This document shows, piece by piece, positions 44,035 to 53,900 of a stretch of DNA of 64,000 bases. A program made the translations under genes and the position numbers. Source of the stretch: Nocardia cyriacigeorgica (GTDB lineage Bacteria > Actinomycetota > Actinomycetes > Mycobacteriales > Mycobacteriaceae). How positions within the stretch are numbered: the first letter of the stretch is position 1; every line of letters starts with the position of its first letter. The notes beneath the pieces are model-generated. The model worked only from the letters and a program-made list of their open reading frames with translations, was not told the origin of the DNA and searched no databases. Where the stretch lies: positions 91,470-155,469 of the forward strand of contig NZ_JARWNX010000058.1 in the NCBI RefSeq assembly GCF_029868385.1. The letters run 5' to 3'.

Positions 44035-45246
44035 GTGCCCACTGCCATCTACATCCTGGGTCTATCGATATTCGCCCAGGGCACCTCCGAACTCATGCTC
44101 GCGGGCCTGCTCACCGAGATGTCGACCGACCTCGGCGTGACGATTCCGCGCGCCGGACTGCTGATCTCGGCGTTCGCGCTCGGCATGCTGGTCGGCGCAC
44201 CCGTGCTCGCGGTGCTGACCCTGCGCTGGTCGCGACGCACCGCGCTACTGGCATTCCTCGCCGTGTTCATCGCCGCGCACATCGTCGGGGCGCTGGCCAC
44301 CGACTACTGGGTGCTGTTCGGCACGCGCGTGGTCGCGGCATTCGTCTACGCCGGATTCTGGGCGGTGGCCGCGGCGACGGCGGTGAGCCTGGTACCGCCG
44401 AATATGCGCGGGCGGGCGATGAGCGTGGTGGCGGGCGGGCTGACCGTCGCCACCGTGATCGGTCTGCCGCTCGGTACCGTCATCGGTCAGCATTTCGGCT
44501 GGCGAGCCGCCTTCTGGGCGGTGGCGATCCTGTCCGCGCCCGCCGTGCTCGGCGTGCTGGCGAAGATTCCCGGTGGACGTCCCGCCCGGCCACCGCGGGT
44601 GCGCACCCAACTGAGCGCCATGACCCGGCCGAGCCTGTGGCTGTCCTATGCGATGACCGCCGTGGCGACCGGCGCCCTCCTGATCACGTTCTCCTATCTG
44701 GGTGCCATGCTCACCGACACCACCGGCCTGCCCGAATCCTGGGTGCCCGCGGTGCTGGCCGGATACGGGGCGGGCGCGCTGCTCGGCATCATCGTCGGTG
44801 GGCGGACCGCGGACGCCTACCCGATGCGCACCCTCACCGTCGGCGTCGCCGGGCTGATCGTCACCTCGGCCCTGATCGCGCTCACCGCCACACACATCGC
44901 ACCGATGGTGCTGCTCGCGATCGCGTTGGGCGCCTTCGGTTTCGGCACCAACCCTGTCCTCACCTCCCGTGTCTTCGCCCTGGCGCCCGACGCACCGACC
45001 ATGGCCGCGGCGGTGAACACCTCCGCGTTCAATGTCGGCATCACCGCGGGCCCCTGGCTGGGCGGGGCCGCCCTCACCGCCGGACTCGGCTACCCGGCGA
45101 CGGCATGGATCGGCGCGGCGCTCGGCGTGGCGGCGCTGGGGCTGGTGGCCGGGGCCGCGGCGCTCCAACGGCGCGATGGGTCCGCCGGTGTGACGACCGG
45201 CGCCGGACCCGCACCAGCGGCGGAGCCGACGCCGGTCGCCGTCTGA
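44035..45246 (+). CDS. MFS efflux transporter, chloramphenicol (Cmx/CmrA-like) family
   Basis: 403 residues from GTG 44035 (AAGG 7 nt upstream). It starts with the Cmx-type IYILGLSIFAQGTSELMLAGLL and has about 12 helices, including VGAPVLAVLTLRWSRRTALL (motif A region) and VATVIGLPLGTVIGQHFGWR (motif C region). The C-terminal tail is Ala/Pro-rich. The family exports chloramphenicol, and related proteins export arabinose or other drugs, so resistance is plausible but not certain. Controlled by the adjacent TetR protein. Confidence 0.87.
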   Translation: MPTAIYILGLSIFAQGTSELMLAGLLTEMSTDLGVTIPRAGLLISAFALGMLVGAPVLAVLTLRWSRRTALLAFLAVFIAAHIVGALATDYWVLFGTRVVAAFVYAGFWAVAAATAVSLVPPNMRGRAMSVVAGGLTVATVIGLPLGTVIGQHFGWRAAFWAVAILSAPAVLGVLAKIPGGRPARPPRVRTQLSAMTRPSLWLSYAMTAVATGALLITFSYLGAMLTDTTGLPESWVPAVLAGYGAGALLGIIVGGRTADAYPMRTLTVGVAGLIVTSALIALTATHIAPMVLLAIALGAFGFGTNPVLTSRVFALAPDAPTMAAAVNTSAFNVGITAGPWLGGAALTAGLGYPATAWIGAALGVAALGLVAGAAALQRRDGSAGVTTGAGPAPAAEPTPVAV

Positions 45247-45371
45247 CACCCGACACGGTGACACCGACGCCGTCGGATCGGGTGGCGATCGAGCGCCCCG
45301 GACAGCACAGGATCCACGATGCGCCGATGTCCGCCGCGCCCGAACGCATCCACTCGGGCGCGGCGGTGTGG

Positions 45372-47960
45372 TCAGGGCGCCGGTGGTCGTGGATCCCGCC
45401 TCCTGGATTTGTTCGGCCGGCGGGACGCCTCCTGGGCGACTCGTGCCCGACGCTCGGCGGGGACGAGGGCGATGATGTCGTCCCGTGAGGTGATCGTGAG
45501 CTTCTGGAATATCGCGGCCATCTGGGCATCGACCGTCTTGAAGGAACTGCCGCGACGGGCGGCGATCGCGGTATTGGTCCAGCCCGCCGCCGCGAGGGTC
45601 GCGACGTCCTGCTCGGCCGCGGACAGTTCCTGCCACCGTGTCGGGCGGTGCCGTCGGACCGGATGGTGCACCGGCAGAGCGTCGAGCGAGAGGGTGCCGA
45701 GCACCAAGGCGGTCACCTCGTCGAGTTCGGGACGCAGCATCGCGCCCTCCCGCTCGGCGGTGGTGAAGGCCCCCGCACCGAGCACCGAGCGAGAGACCTG
45801 CGCCGCCCGCTCGGTCTCCATTCGGAACGGGGCGAGATTGGTCAGATCCACGCCGAGGCGCCGACGCAGCGTGGCCGCACCACCGAGGATCCGCGCAACC
45901 TCCAAGGCCCATTCCCGCGACTGCGCACCGTGTGTGGATGGTTGTCCGTGCGCGTCGGCGATCTTGCGCGCGAGCGCCCACGCGTACATGTGGACCGCCC
46001 ACACCGCGCCCCATTGATCACGCATGGCCAGCTGGTCGGCCAGGGTGGTGCGCACCGTGGCGAGCGCGGTCTCGGTATCACTGTTCTTGATCAGGGCGAG
46101 AGCCGAACTGAGTTCGGCCCACGACTGTTCCCACCGTGCCCCCGATCGACCGGCGTCCGCGAGGTGACGGCGGGCGGATTCGAGTGCCCGCGCGGGTGTT
46201 CCGGCGAAGCCGGTGGCGAGAACCTCGAACATCTCGGCCATCGACGCCGCACCGCGGTCTCCCGCCGCGAGGAACTTCCGACGCGCCCGCGCGAGCACCT
46301 CGATCGCACGAGGATCGTTGTCCGCCAACATCAACTGGCTGCCCCGGGTGAACTCGACCGGCGCGGGTAGGCCGAGATCGGTCTCCGGCTCCCGGCGCGC
46401 TCGCTCCACCGCGCCGGGATCGGCCACGCAGGCGGCCACACAATCGTCGAGCAGACGTTCGGCCTCGGCCGGAATCCCCTGGCACAGGCTGATCCAACCG
46501 ATCATGGCCATCGCGGTGACCTGCAACTCGACCGGCTGCGGGTCGAGATCGCGGGTAGCGGCGAGCGCCCGCTCGGCCAGATGTTTCGACTCGCGCAGCG
46601 ACCCCTTGAAGAACGGCACCCGCAAGGCGATCAACCCGACCATGATCTCCAGCGCGACCGAGGCTTGGCCGGGGGTGGCTTCGGCGCTGTCGATCGCGCA
46701 CAGCAGGTTGTCCCACGCCGCGCGCGCCCACTCCAGCAATGCCTGTTCGTCCGGGCCGAGCCAGTCGCTGCCCGCCCTGGCCACCGCATCGCGGTAGTAG
46801 CGGCGGTGCCGGTCGCCGAACCGTGCGGTCTGCGCACCCGCGGCCCGCTCGCGCAGCCGCTGCTGGGCGAACACCCGGAAGCTCTCCAGCAGCGAGTACC
46901 GCACGGTGTCCTGGGTCAGATGTACCGAGACGATCGATTGATCCACCAGCCGCTCGAGCAGGCCCTCGACCTCGTCGCGGGCGATACCGTCGGCACCCGC
47001 ATCGGCATCGTCGCAACAGACTGCTTCGATGGCCTCCAGTTCGGCGCCGATATCGGATCCGACCGGATCGCCGGGATCGGGGTCGTAGCCGGCGGCGAAC
47101 ACCGACAAACGCTCGAACAGCAGCCGCTCCTTGTCGTGGCACAGATCGTAGGACCAGGCGATGACATCGCGGATGCCCTGATGCCTGCCGTCGGCTCCGA
47201 CTCGTCGCCCCGGCGACCAACCCAACCTGCGGTCGGACTCCGCACCGGAGAGATCGCGCAGGATCATCGACAACGGTTGCCTGCGCAACCGCGCGGCGGC
47301 GAGCTGGATGGCGAGCGGATGGTTGTGTACCCGACGGCAGATCGCCGCCGCGAGTTCTTGATCGGTATCGCCGACGATGTCGTGGCCGGTCAGTTCGGCC
47401 CGGCCGCGGAACAGGGTCAACGCCTGCTCCGCGGTCAAGGACCCGACCGGCACCAGGCACTCGTCGACCCAGCCGATCGCCTCCCGGCTGGTGGCGACGA
47501 CGGTCAGACCGGGAACCGCACCGATCAGGTCGGCGATGAGGCGGCCCGCGCCGTCGAGCACGTGTTCACAGTTGTCCATCACCAGGATCGTCTGCACCGT
47601 GCGCCCCACCGCATCGGTACGCGCCAGCGTATCGAGCAGCGCGTCCCAGGTGGACCGCCCGGAAAAGTCGCCATCGACCAATGATTGCGCCAGTTCGTTC
47701 TCCACCGCCGCCGCGTCGGCGCCGCGTGGTAGCCGAGCCAGCCTCGCCCACTGCACCGGCACCCGTTTCGCCTTGTGGAATCGGTGCACGGCCTCGGTCG
47801 CCAACCGGGTCTTGCCGATACCGCCCGCACCGATCAGGGTGATCAACCGATTCGAACCGAGCAGCAGCATGCCGATCTTGTCCAGCTCACGCTCGCGGCC
47901 GATGAAATCGCTGGTGGTCGCGGGTGGCGAAGCACCGAAGCGCGAAGATCTGGCCGTCAC
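45372..47960 (-). CDS. ATPase-domain LuxR-family regulator
   Basis: 862 residues from GTG 47960 (an ATG at 48059 would add 33 residues and run to the shared 28-bp element). FIGRERELDKIGMLL and Walker A GAGGIGKT (44-51) begin an NB-ARC-like ATPase domain with ILVMDNCEHVLDGAG as Walker B region and the conserved NHPLAIQLAAARLR. A helical repeat region follows. The C-terminus has a LuxR domain (LSAAEQDVATLAAAGWTNTA, near 775-820). Divergent from the StyA-like gene and the best candidate to bind the shared promoter element. A basic Arg/Pro-rich tail ends the protein. Confidence 0.85.
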   Translation of the reverse strand: MTARSSRFGASPPATTSDFIGRERELDKIGMLLLGSNRLITLIGAGGIGKTRLATEAVHRFHKAKRVPVQWARLARLPRGADAAAVENELAQSLVDGDFSGRSTWDALLDTLARTDAVGRTVQTILVMDNCEHVLDGAGRLIADLIGAVPGLTVVATSREAIGWVDECLVPVGSLTAEQALTLFRGRAELTGHDIVGDTDQELAAAICRRVHNHPLAIQLAAARLRRQPLSMILRDLSGAESDRRLGWSPGRRVGADGRHQGIRDVIAWSYDLCHDKERLLFERLSVFAAGYDPDPGDPVGSDIGAELEAIEAVCCDDADAGADGIARDEVEGLLERLVDQSIVSVHLTQDTVRYSLLESFRVFAQQRLRERAAGAQTARFGDRHRRYYRDAVARAGSDWLGPDEQALLEWARAAWDNLLCAIDSAEATPGQASVALEIMVGLIALRVPFFKGSLRESKHLAERALAATRDLDPQPVELQVTAMAMIGWISLCQGIPAEAERLLDDCVAACVADPGAVERARREPETDLGLPAPVEFTRGSQLMLADNDPRAIEVLARARRKFLAAGDRGAASMAEMFEVLATGFAGTPARALESARRHLADAGRSGARWEQSWAELSSALALIKNSDTETALATVRTTLADQLAMRDQWGAVWAVHMYAWALARKIADAHGQPSTHGAQSREWALEVARILGGAATLRRRLGVDLTNLAPFRMETERAAQVSRSVLGAGAFTTAEREGAMLRPELDEVTALVLGTLSLDALPVHHPVRRHRPTRWQELSAAEQDVATLAAAGWTNTAIAARRGSSFKTVDAQMAAIFQKLTITSRDDIIALVPAERRARVAQEASRRPNKSRRRDPRPPAP

Positions 47961-47968
47961 GGTGGTGC

Positions 47969-47974
47969 AGCATA
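47969..47974 (-). promoter_or_regulatory. -10 box of the LuxR-family gene
   Basis: On the minus strand TATGCT ends 8 nt before the GTG at 47960, predicting a leaderless or one-nucleotide-leader mRNA and supporting that start codon. Confidence 0.5.
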
Positions 47975-48062
47975 GCGGCCGGCGAACACCGAAAAGGGGC
48001 AAACGTCCCGGGCCGGAGGTCCCCGGCCCGGCGTCGGTGACCGCGTGTGCGCCCGGCATCGG

Positions 48063-48090
48063 CTACCGATGCACCGGTCCTACCTATCGG
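48063..48090 (-). promoter_or_regulatory. 28-bp composite element, copy 1 (regulator/StyA-like divergon)
   Basis: On the minus strand: CCGATAGGTAGG, ACCGGT, GCATCGGTAG. The arms contain the direct repeat ATAGGTAG and ATCGGTAG, 17 bp apart. The element ends 48 bp before the flavin monooxygenase start. An identical arrangement occurs at 50689-50716 before the P450 gene. A separate 10-bp palindrome TCGGTACCGA lies at 48107-48116. Confidence 0.8.
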
Positions 48091-48138
48091 CACACGATGG
48101 CTGGCGTCGGTACCGATCGATTCCAGAAGGATGCACAC

Positions 48139-49338
48139 GTGGCACAGATACAGGTGGTTGGCGCGGGCGAATGTGGATTGCCACTGGCACTGCGTTTGCT
48201 GCGCGGCGGACAGGACGTCTCACTGGTCACCGACCGAGACGCCGATGCGGTGCTGTCCGGCGCCATGACCAGCACCCAGGTCAAATTCGCGCGGACCGTG
48301 GCGCTCGAATCGGCGGCGGGCCTCGACTTCTGGGCATCGACCGCACCCGCCATCGGCGGCGTCCGGTTCACCATGGCCGTCGACGGCGAGGCGGTGGCCG
48401 GATGGTCCGGCCGATTCAGCGCACCGGCCCGCAGCGTCGACCAGCGCACCGTCTTCGCTCGCTGGTTCACCGATTTCCTGGCCGAGGGCGGGCGGGTGGA
48501 CATCGCCGACCTACCGCTCGCCGAACTCGATCGCCGGGCCACCGCATACGATCTGACCGTCGTCACGCGGGCCTCGTCGGAACTGGCCGGATGTTTTCCC
48601 GTCGACCAGAGCCTCGAGGTACCGAGTCGGCCCGCACGCAGGCTCGCGGCACTGTACCTGGACGGCGTCACACCGGATCCGGACGGACTCGGAATGTATG
48701 TGGCGCTGCCCGGCCTCGGCGAGGTCGTCTCCACGCCCGCGCTCACCGGACCTCCCGGTCAGGAAAGGCATTGTGACACCCTGATGTTCGAGGTGCTTCC
48801 GGGCGGTGGGATCGACGTGTTCGACACCGCGACCACGCCCGCCGAGCGGCTGCGGGTGGCGCGGGAGATCCTCGCCCGGCATCTGCCGCCCGCACTGGCC
48901 GCGCGTTTCCGCGATGCCGAACCGACCGACGCGGGCGCGACCTTGGTCGGCGCGATCACTCCGGTGCTGCGGGAACCCGTCGGCACCATGCCTTCCGGTC
49001 TGCCGGTACTCGGCGGCGGCGACGTGGTGTGCCGGATGGATCCCGGTGGCGCGCAAGGCGCCAACAGCGCCGCGCAGTGCGCCGCCTACTACGCGGCGGC
49101 GGTGCTCGACGACCCCGACCGTAGCTTCGACGCGCCGTGGATGGCGGCGGCGGCGAAGCCGTGGCTCACCGATATCGCCCGTCCGGCGGCACTGTGGACG
49201 ATGACCCTGCTCGACCCGCCCGCGGCGTTGCAGAAGCTCATGGACGCGGCCGCGTACGACTCCACGCTGGCCGACGCGTTCGCCGAGACATTCATCGTCC
49301 CGGCGAACATGCCGCAGCTGGCCACCATCCTGGCCTGA
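48139..49338 (+). CDS. StyA-like flavin monooxygenase (styrene/indole monooxygenase family)
   Basis: 399 residues from GTG 48139 (GAAGGA 8 nt upstream). The FAD Rossmann motif is VVGAGECGLPLALRLL (residues 6-21), followed by VSLVTDRDADAVLSGAM and, near the C-terminus, LGGGDVVCRMDPGGAQGANSAAQC, the DxxGGQGxN-type flavin motif with a small variation. This is the oxygenase component of two-component group E monooxygenases, which epoxidise styrene-like alkenes or oxidise indole using FADH2 from StyB. No styB-like reductase is adjacent. It shares a promoter element with the P450 that converges with it. Confidence 0.78.
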   Translation: MAQIQVVGAGECGLPLALRLLRGGQDVSLVTDRDADAVLSGAMTSTQVKFARTVALESAAGLDFWASTAPAIGGVRFTMAVDGEAVAGWSGRFSAPARSVDQRTVFARWFTDFLAEGGRVDIADLPLAELDRRATAYDLTVVTRASSELAGCFPVDQSLEVPSRPARRLAALYLDGVTPDPDGLGMYVALPGLGEVVSTPALTGPPGQERHCDTLMFEVLPGGGIDVFDTATTPAERLRVAREILARHLPPALAARFRDAEPTDAGATLVGAITPVLREPVGTMPSGLPVLGGGDVVCRMDPGGAQGANSAAQCAAYYAAAVLDDPDRSFDAPWMAAAAKPWLTDIARPAALWTMTLLDPPAALQKLMDAAAYDSTLADAFAETFIVPANMPQLATILA

Positions 49339-49359
49339 CCGACCGCCGGTCGTCGGTCA
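49336..49359. terminator. Hairpin at the convergent ends of the StyA-like and P450 genes
   Basis: TGACCGAC (49336-49343) pairs with GTCGGTCA (49352-49359). The left arm includes the StyA-like stop codon and the right arm the P450 stop, so one stem can end both transcripts. Confidence 0.7.
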
Positions 49360-50598
49360 CGTCGGGGATGCGGGAAAGACGACCGGCAGCGCGGCAAGGG
49401 CACGGTGGAACGGCCCTTGCCGCCAGGTCAATTCGTGTACCGGCACCGCCAGCCGCACCTCGGGCAGTGCGTCGAGCAGCTGGTCGACGGCGTCCTGCGC
49501 GATCAGATAGGCGACGGTGCTGGCCGGGCAGGCATGCGGGCCCGCGCCCCACGCCAGATGTGACCGGTTGCCCGTGACCGGTCCCGCACCGATCTCCGGG
49601 TCGTTGTTGCATGCGGCCAGTCCGATCACCACCGGCTGATCGGCGGGCAGCCAGGTGTGGTCGATCAGAATCGGTCGGCGTGGATAGGTCACGCTGAAAT
49701 TGGCCATCGGCGGATCATGGAACAACACCTCATCGAGAGCGTCGCGGGTGGACAGGCTGCCGTCGAGCATGCTGCCGGCGAACCGCTCATCGGTGAGCAT
49801 CAGCAGCAACGAGTTGCTGATCAGGTTCTGCATCGGCTCGTTCCCGGCGCCGTAGAGGATGCCGAGCTGGTGGATGAGTTCCTCGTCGGCGAAACCGGCC
49901 GGATGGTCGATGAGGCGGGAAGTGATATCGGCGGCGGGTTCGGCCCGTTTCAGTTCGATCAATCGCAGCATCGCCGCGGCGAGACGCCGATCGCTGTGTA
50001 CGGTGTCGACGCCATCGAAGATCGCCGCCGTCGCCGCCGCGATCTCGTTACCGATGTCGGGCGGGCATCCGAGCAACGCGTTGATCGCCTGGAACGCCAG
50101 CGGGGCGGCGTAGGAACGGTGCAGGTCGGCGGCACCGGTGGTACGGAAGGAATCGATCAACACGGTAGCGATGCCTTCGACGGTGCCGCGCACGCTGTGC
50201 AAGTCGACGCCATCGATGCCCGCGGTCGCCGCACGCCGGTAGCGGTCGTGTTCGGCGCCCGCGCTGCGCAGCGCGTTCGGGCGCCAGGACAGGATCGGCA
50301 GCACCGGGCAGTCGGCGGCGATACCGCGTTGCCAGGCGCGTGGATCGGCCGGGAAATGGTCGGGGTCGTGCATGATCCGCACGGCGGTTCGGTAGCCGAT
50401 CACCAGCGTCGCCGGGACGCCAGGAGCCAGCTCCACCGGCACGATCGAGCCGTACCTGGCGCGCATGTCGCGGTAGGCGCGATGCGGATCGGCGGCGAAT
50501 TCCGCGGTGTACAGCGGGACCCGGTCCCGATCGGTGTGCACGGGCGAGCTGTGGTGGGGTATCGGGCAACTCTCGGAACCGACGGATTCGGACGGCAT
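49357..50598 (-). CDS. Atypical cytochrome P450, CYP157-like, without ExxR
   Basis: 413 residues from ATG 50598 (a start at 50640 is possible). The haem loop is WGAGPHACPAST: Cys and His are kept, but the usual Phe is Trp and the Gly after Cys-x is Ala. The I-helix reads GAGNEPMQN, without the oxygen-activating Thr. The K-helix reads DEVLFHDPP, so the ExxR arginine is Phe. These features match CYP157-type P450s, which in Streptomyces accompany G-protein conservon operons; no conservon genes are present here. Activity may be unusual, or dependent on a partner. Confidence 0.82.
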   Translation of the reverse strand: MPSESVGSESCPIPHHSSPVHTDRDRVPLYTAEFAADPHRAYRDMRARYGSIVPVELAPGVPATLVIGYRTAVRIMHDPDHFPADPRAWQRGIAADCPVLPILSWRPNALRSAGAEHDRYRRAATAGIDGVDLHSVRGTVEGIATVLIDSFRTTGAADLHRSYAAPLAFQAINALLGCPPDIGNEIAAATAAIFDGVDTVHSDRRLAAAMLRLIELKRAEPAADITSRLIDHPAGFADEELIHQLGILYGAGNEPMQNLISNSLLLMLTDERFAGSMLDGSLSTRDALDEVLFHDPPMANFSVTYPRRPILIDHTWLPADQPVVIGLAACNNDPEIGAGPVTGNRSHLAWGAGPHACPASTVAYLIAQDAVDQLLDALPEVRLAVPVHELTWRQGPFHRALAALPVVFPASPT

Positions 50599-50688
50599 GG
50601 GCAATGTCGGGGCTCCCCACAGTAGGACCGGCTGCAACACGCCGAGAACCGGGCGGTGCGGCGCGGTCGACGACGGACCGAGAATGCG

Positions 50689-50716
50689 CCGATAGGTAGG
50701 TCGAGGGCATCGGTAG
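50689..50716 (+). promoter_or_regulatory. 28-bp composite element, copy 2 (P450 promoter)
   Basis: CCGATAGGTAGG (50689-50700), TCGAGG, GCATCGGTAG (50707-50716). All 22 arm bases equal those of copy 1 at 48063-48090; only the 6-nt spacer differs. Relative to the P450 gene it has the same orientation as copy 1 has to the StyA-like gene, and ends 90 bp before the start codon. Confidence 0.8.
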
Positions 50717-50893
50717 GTGCGGGCGGGTGCCGCGGTGGAGCCGCTCTCGGCGGTGTCCGATCCGGACGTGATCGACGCTCCGACGAGTTCCGGTGAACGA
50801 CGCGCCGAGGGTCGGCTTCGGCGACACGCCGAGTGGGGTGCGACGTCGGTCTCCCCGCCGGAGCGCCGCGGCGACCCTGTCGGTGGCCCGGCC

Positions 50894-50899
50894 TAGAAT
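50894..50899 (+). promoter_or_regulatory. dnaE1 -10 box
   Basis: TAGAAT, with a poor -35 (GCGACC) 17 bp upstream. It predicts a leader of about 38 nt ending in GGAGGAAGG before the TTG start. Confidence 0.6.
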
Positions 50900-50943
50900 C
50901 TGATCCGCCAACCCCCGTCGCGACCTTGGGAGGAAGGACCGTC

Positions 50944-53900
50944 TTGGCCGACTCGTCCGGATCGTTCGTTCACCTGCACAACCACACCGAGTATTCGATG
51001 CTCGACGGCGCGGCCAAGATCTCGCCGCTGTTCGCCGAGGCCAACCGGTTGGGCATGACGGCCGTCGGGATGACCGACCACGGCAACATGTACGGCGCCT
51101 CGGAGTTCTACAACTCCGCCAAGAAGGCCGGGATCAAACCGATCATCGGCATCGAGGCCTATATCGCGCCCGCCTCCCGGTTCGACACCAAACGTGTGCA
51201 GTGGGGCGATCCGAGCCAGAAGGGCGACGACGTCTCCGGTTCGGGCGCCTACACCCATATGACGATGGTGGCCGAGAACGCGACCGGCCTGCGTAATCTG
51301 TTCAAACTGTCCTCGCTGGCCTCCATCGAGGGCCAGCTCGGCAAATGGGCGCGCATGGACGAGGAGATCATCGCCCAGCACGCCGAGGGCATCATCGCGA
51401 CCACCGGCTGCCCCTCCGGCGAGGTGCAGACCAGGCTGCGCCTCGGCCACGATCGCGAAGCCCTGGAGGCCGCCGCCAAATGGCAGGAGATCTTCGGGCC
51501 GGACAACTTCTTCCTCGAGGTCATGGACCACGGCCTGTCCATCGAGCGTCGCGTACGCGAGGGCCTGATCGAGGTCAGCAACAAGCTCGCCATTCCGCCC
51601 TTGGCCACCAACGACTGTCATTACGTCACCAAGGACCAGTCGACCAACCATGAGGCGCTGCTGTGCATCCAGACCGGTAAGACGCTGAGCGACCCGACCC
51701 GCTTCAAGTTCGACGGCGACGGCTACTACCTGAAATCGGCCGCGGAGATGCGTGCCCTCTGGGATGCCGAGATCCCCGGCGCATGCGACAACACGGTGCG
51801 CATCGGCGAACGCGTGCAGTCCTACGACGAGGTGTGGGAACACCGGGATCGGATGCCGGTCTTCCCGGTGCCCGAGGGCGAGACCCAGGCCAGCTGGCTG
51901 CACAAGGAGGTCATGCGCGGCCTGGACCGGCGCTTCCCCAACGGTGTGCCGCAGGAATATCTCAGCCGCGCCGAGTACGAGCTGTCGGTCATCTGCGAGA
52001 TGGGTTTCCCCGCCTACTTCCTCGTCGTCGGTGACCTCATCGCGCATGCGCTCGAGGTGGGTATCCGGGTCGGTCCCGGCCGTGGTTCGGCGGCCGGTTC
52101 GCTGGTGGCCTACGCGATGGGCATCACCAATATCGACCCGATCCCGCACGGTCTGCTCTTCGAACGGTTCCTCAACCCCGAACGCGTCTCGATGCCCGAT
52201 ATCGATATCGACTTCGACGATCGCCGCCGCGGGGAAATGGTGCGCTACGCCACCGACAAATGGGGCAGCGACCGGGTCGCGCAGGTCATCACCTTCGGCA
52301 CCATCAAGACCAAGGCCGCGATCAAGGACTCCGCGCGAGTACTGTTCGGCCAGCCCGGTTTCGCCATCGCCGACCAGATCACCAAGGCGCTGCCGCCGCC
52401 GATCATGGCCAAGGACATCTCGGTCTCCGGTATCACCGACCCCGACCACGAGCGCTACAAGGAAGCCGCCGAGGTCCGTGAACTCATCAACAACAACCCC
52501 GATATCGCGAAGATCTACGAGACCGCGCGCGGGCTGGAAGGGCTGATCCGCAACGCCGGTGTGCACGCCTGCGCGGTCATCATGTCCTCCGAGCCGCTCA
52601 CCGACGCGATCCCGGTGTGGAAACGCGCCCAGGACGGCGCCATCATCACCGGCTGGGACTATCCGTCGTGTGAGGCCATCGGCCTGCTCAAGATGGACTT
52701 CCTCGGCCTGCGCAACCTCACCGTCATCGGTGACGCGCTCGACAACATCAAGGCCAACCGCGGCATCGATCTGGATATGGATCATCTGCCGCTCGACGAT
52801 CCGCCCACCTACGAACTGCTGGCCCGCGGTGACACGCTCGGCGTGTTCCAGCTCGACGGCAGCGCCATGCGCGATCTGCTGCGCCGCATGCAGCCCACCG
52901 GCTTCGAGGACATCGTCGCCGTGCTCGCGCTGTATCGCCCCGGCCCCATGGGCATGAACGCGCACAACGACTACGCCGACCGCAAGAACAATCGGCAAGA
53001 GGTCAAGCCGATTCATCCCGAGCTGGAAGAGCCCCTGAAGGAGATCCTGGCCGATACCTACGGCCTGATCGTCTATCAGGAACAGATCATGCAGATCGCG
53101 CAGAAGGTGGCCGGGTATTCCCTCGGTCGAGCCGATATTCTGCGCCGCGCCATGGGTAAGAAGAAGGCCGAAGTGCTGGAAGCCGAGTTCGAGGGCTTCG
53201 AAAAGGGCATGCTGGACAACGGTTTCTCCAAACCCGCGATCAAGGCGCTGTGGGACACGATTCTCCCGTTCGCCGGATACGCGTTCAACAAATCGCATGC
53301 CGCCGGATACGGCCTGGTCTCGTTCTGGACCGCCTACCTCAAGGCCAACTATCCGGCCGAATACATGGCCGGCCTGCTCACCTCCGTCGGCGACGACAAG
53401 GACAAGGCCGCGATCTATCTGTCGGACTGCCGCAAGCTCGGCATCACCGTGCTGCCACCGGATGTCAACGAATCCGAACAGAACTTCGCCTCGGTCGGCA
53501 CCGATATCCGGTTCGGTCTCGGCGCGGTGCGCAATGTGGGCTCGAATGTGGTGTCCTCGATCATCGCCGCGCGAAAGGAGAAATCGAAGTTCACCGATTT
53601 CTCCGATTATCTGAACAAGATCGATGCCATCGCCTGCACCAAGAAGGTCACCGAATCTCTCATCAAGGCAGGCGCTTTCGATTCGCTCGGGCATCCGCGC
53701 AAGGGTCTGCTGCTGATCCATTCCGATGCCATCGACGCGGTGATGTCGACCAAGAAGGCCGAGGCGATGGGTCAGTTCGACCTGTTCGGCGGAATGGACG
53801 ACGGCGACGATTCGATGGCGTCGGTGTTCAACGTGAAGGTGCCCGACGAGGAATGGGAGACCAAACACAAGCTCGCCCTGGAACGGGAGATGCTGGGCCT

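Larger units (their letters stand above)
50599..50943. other. Divergent intergenic region between the P450 gene and dnaE1
   Basis: 345 bp. A TACTGT -10 box for the P450 gene lies at 50619-50624 (minus strand, reading from 50624), the 28-bp element at 50689-50716, and the dnaE1 -10 box TAGAAT at 50894-50899. No additional gene is recognised. Confidence 0.6.

Noticed and set aside
44245..46014. A 589-codon leftward frame spanning the MFS and LuxR gene ends
   Set aside because: It crosses two real genes with strong motifs and its translation shows none.
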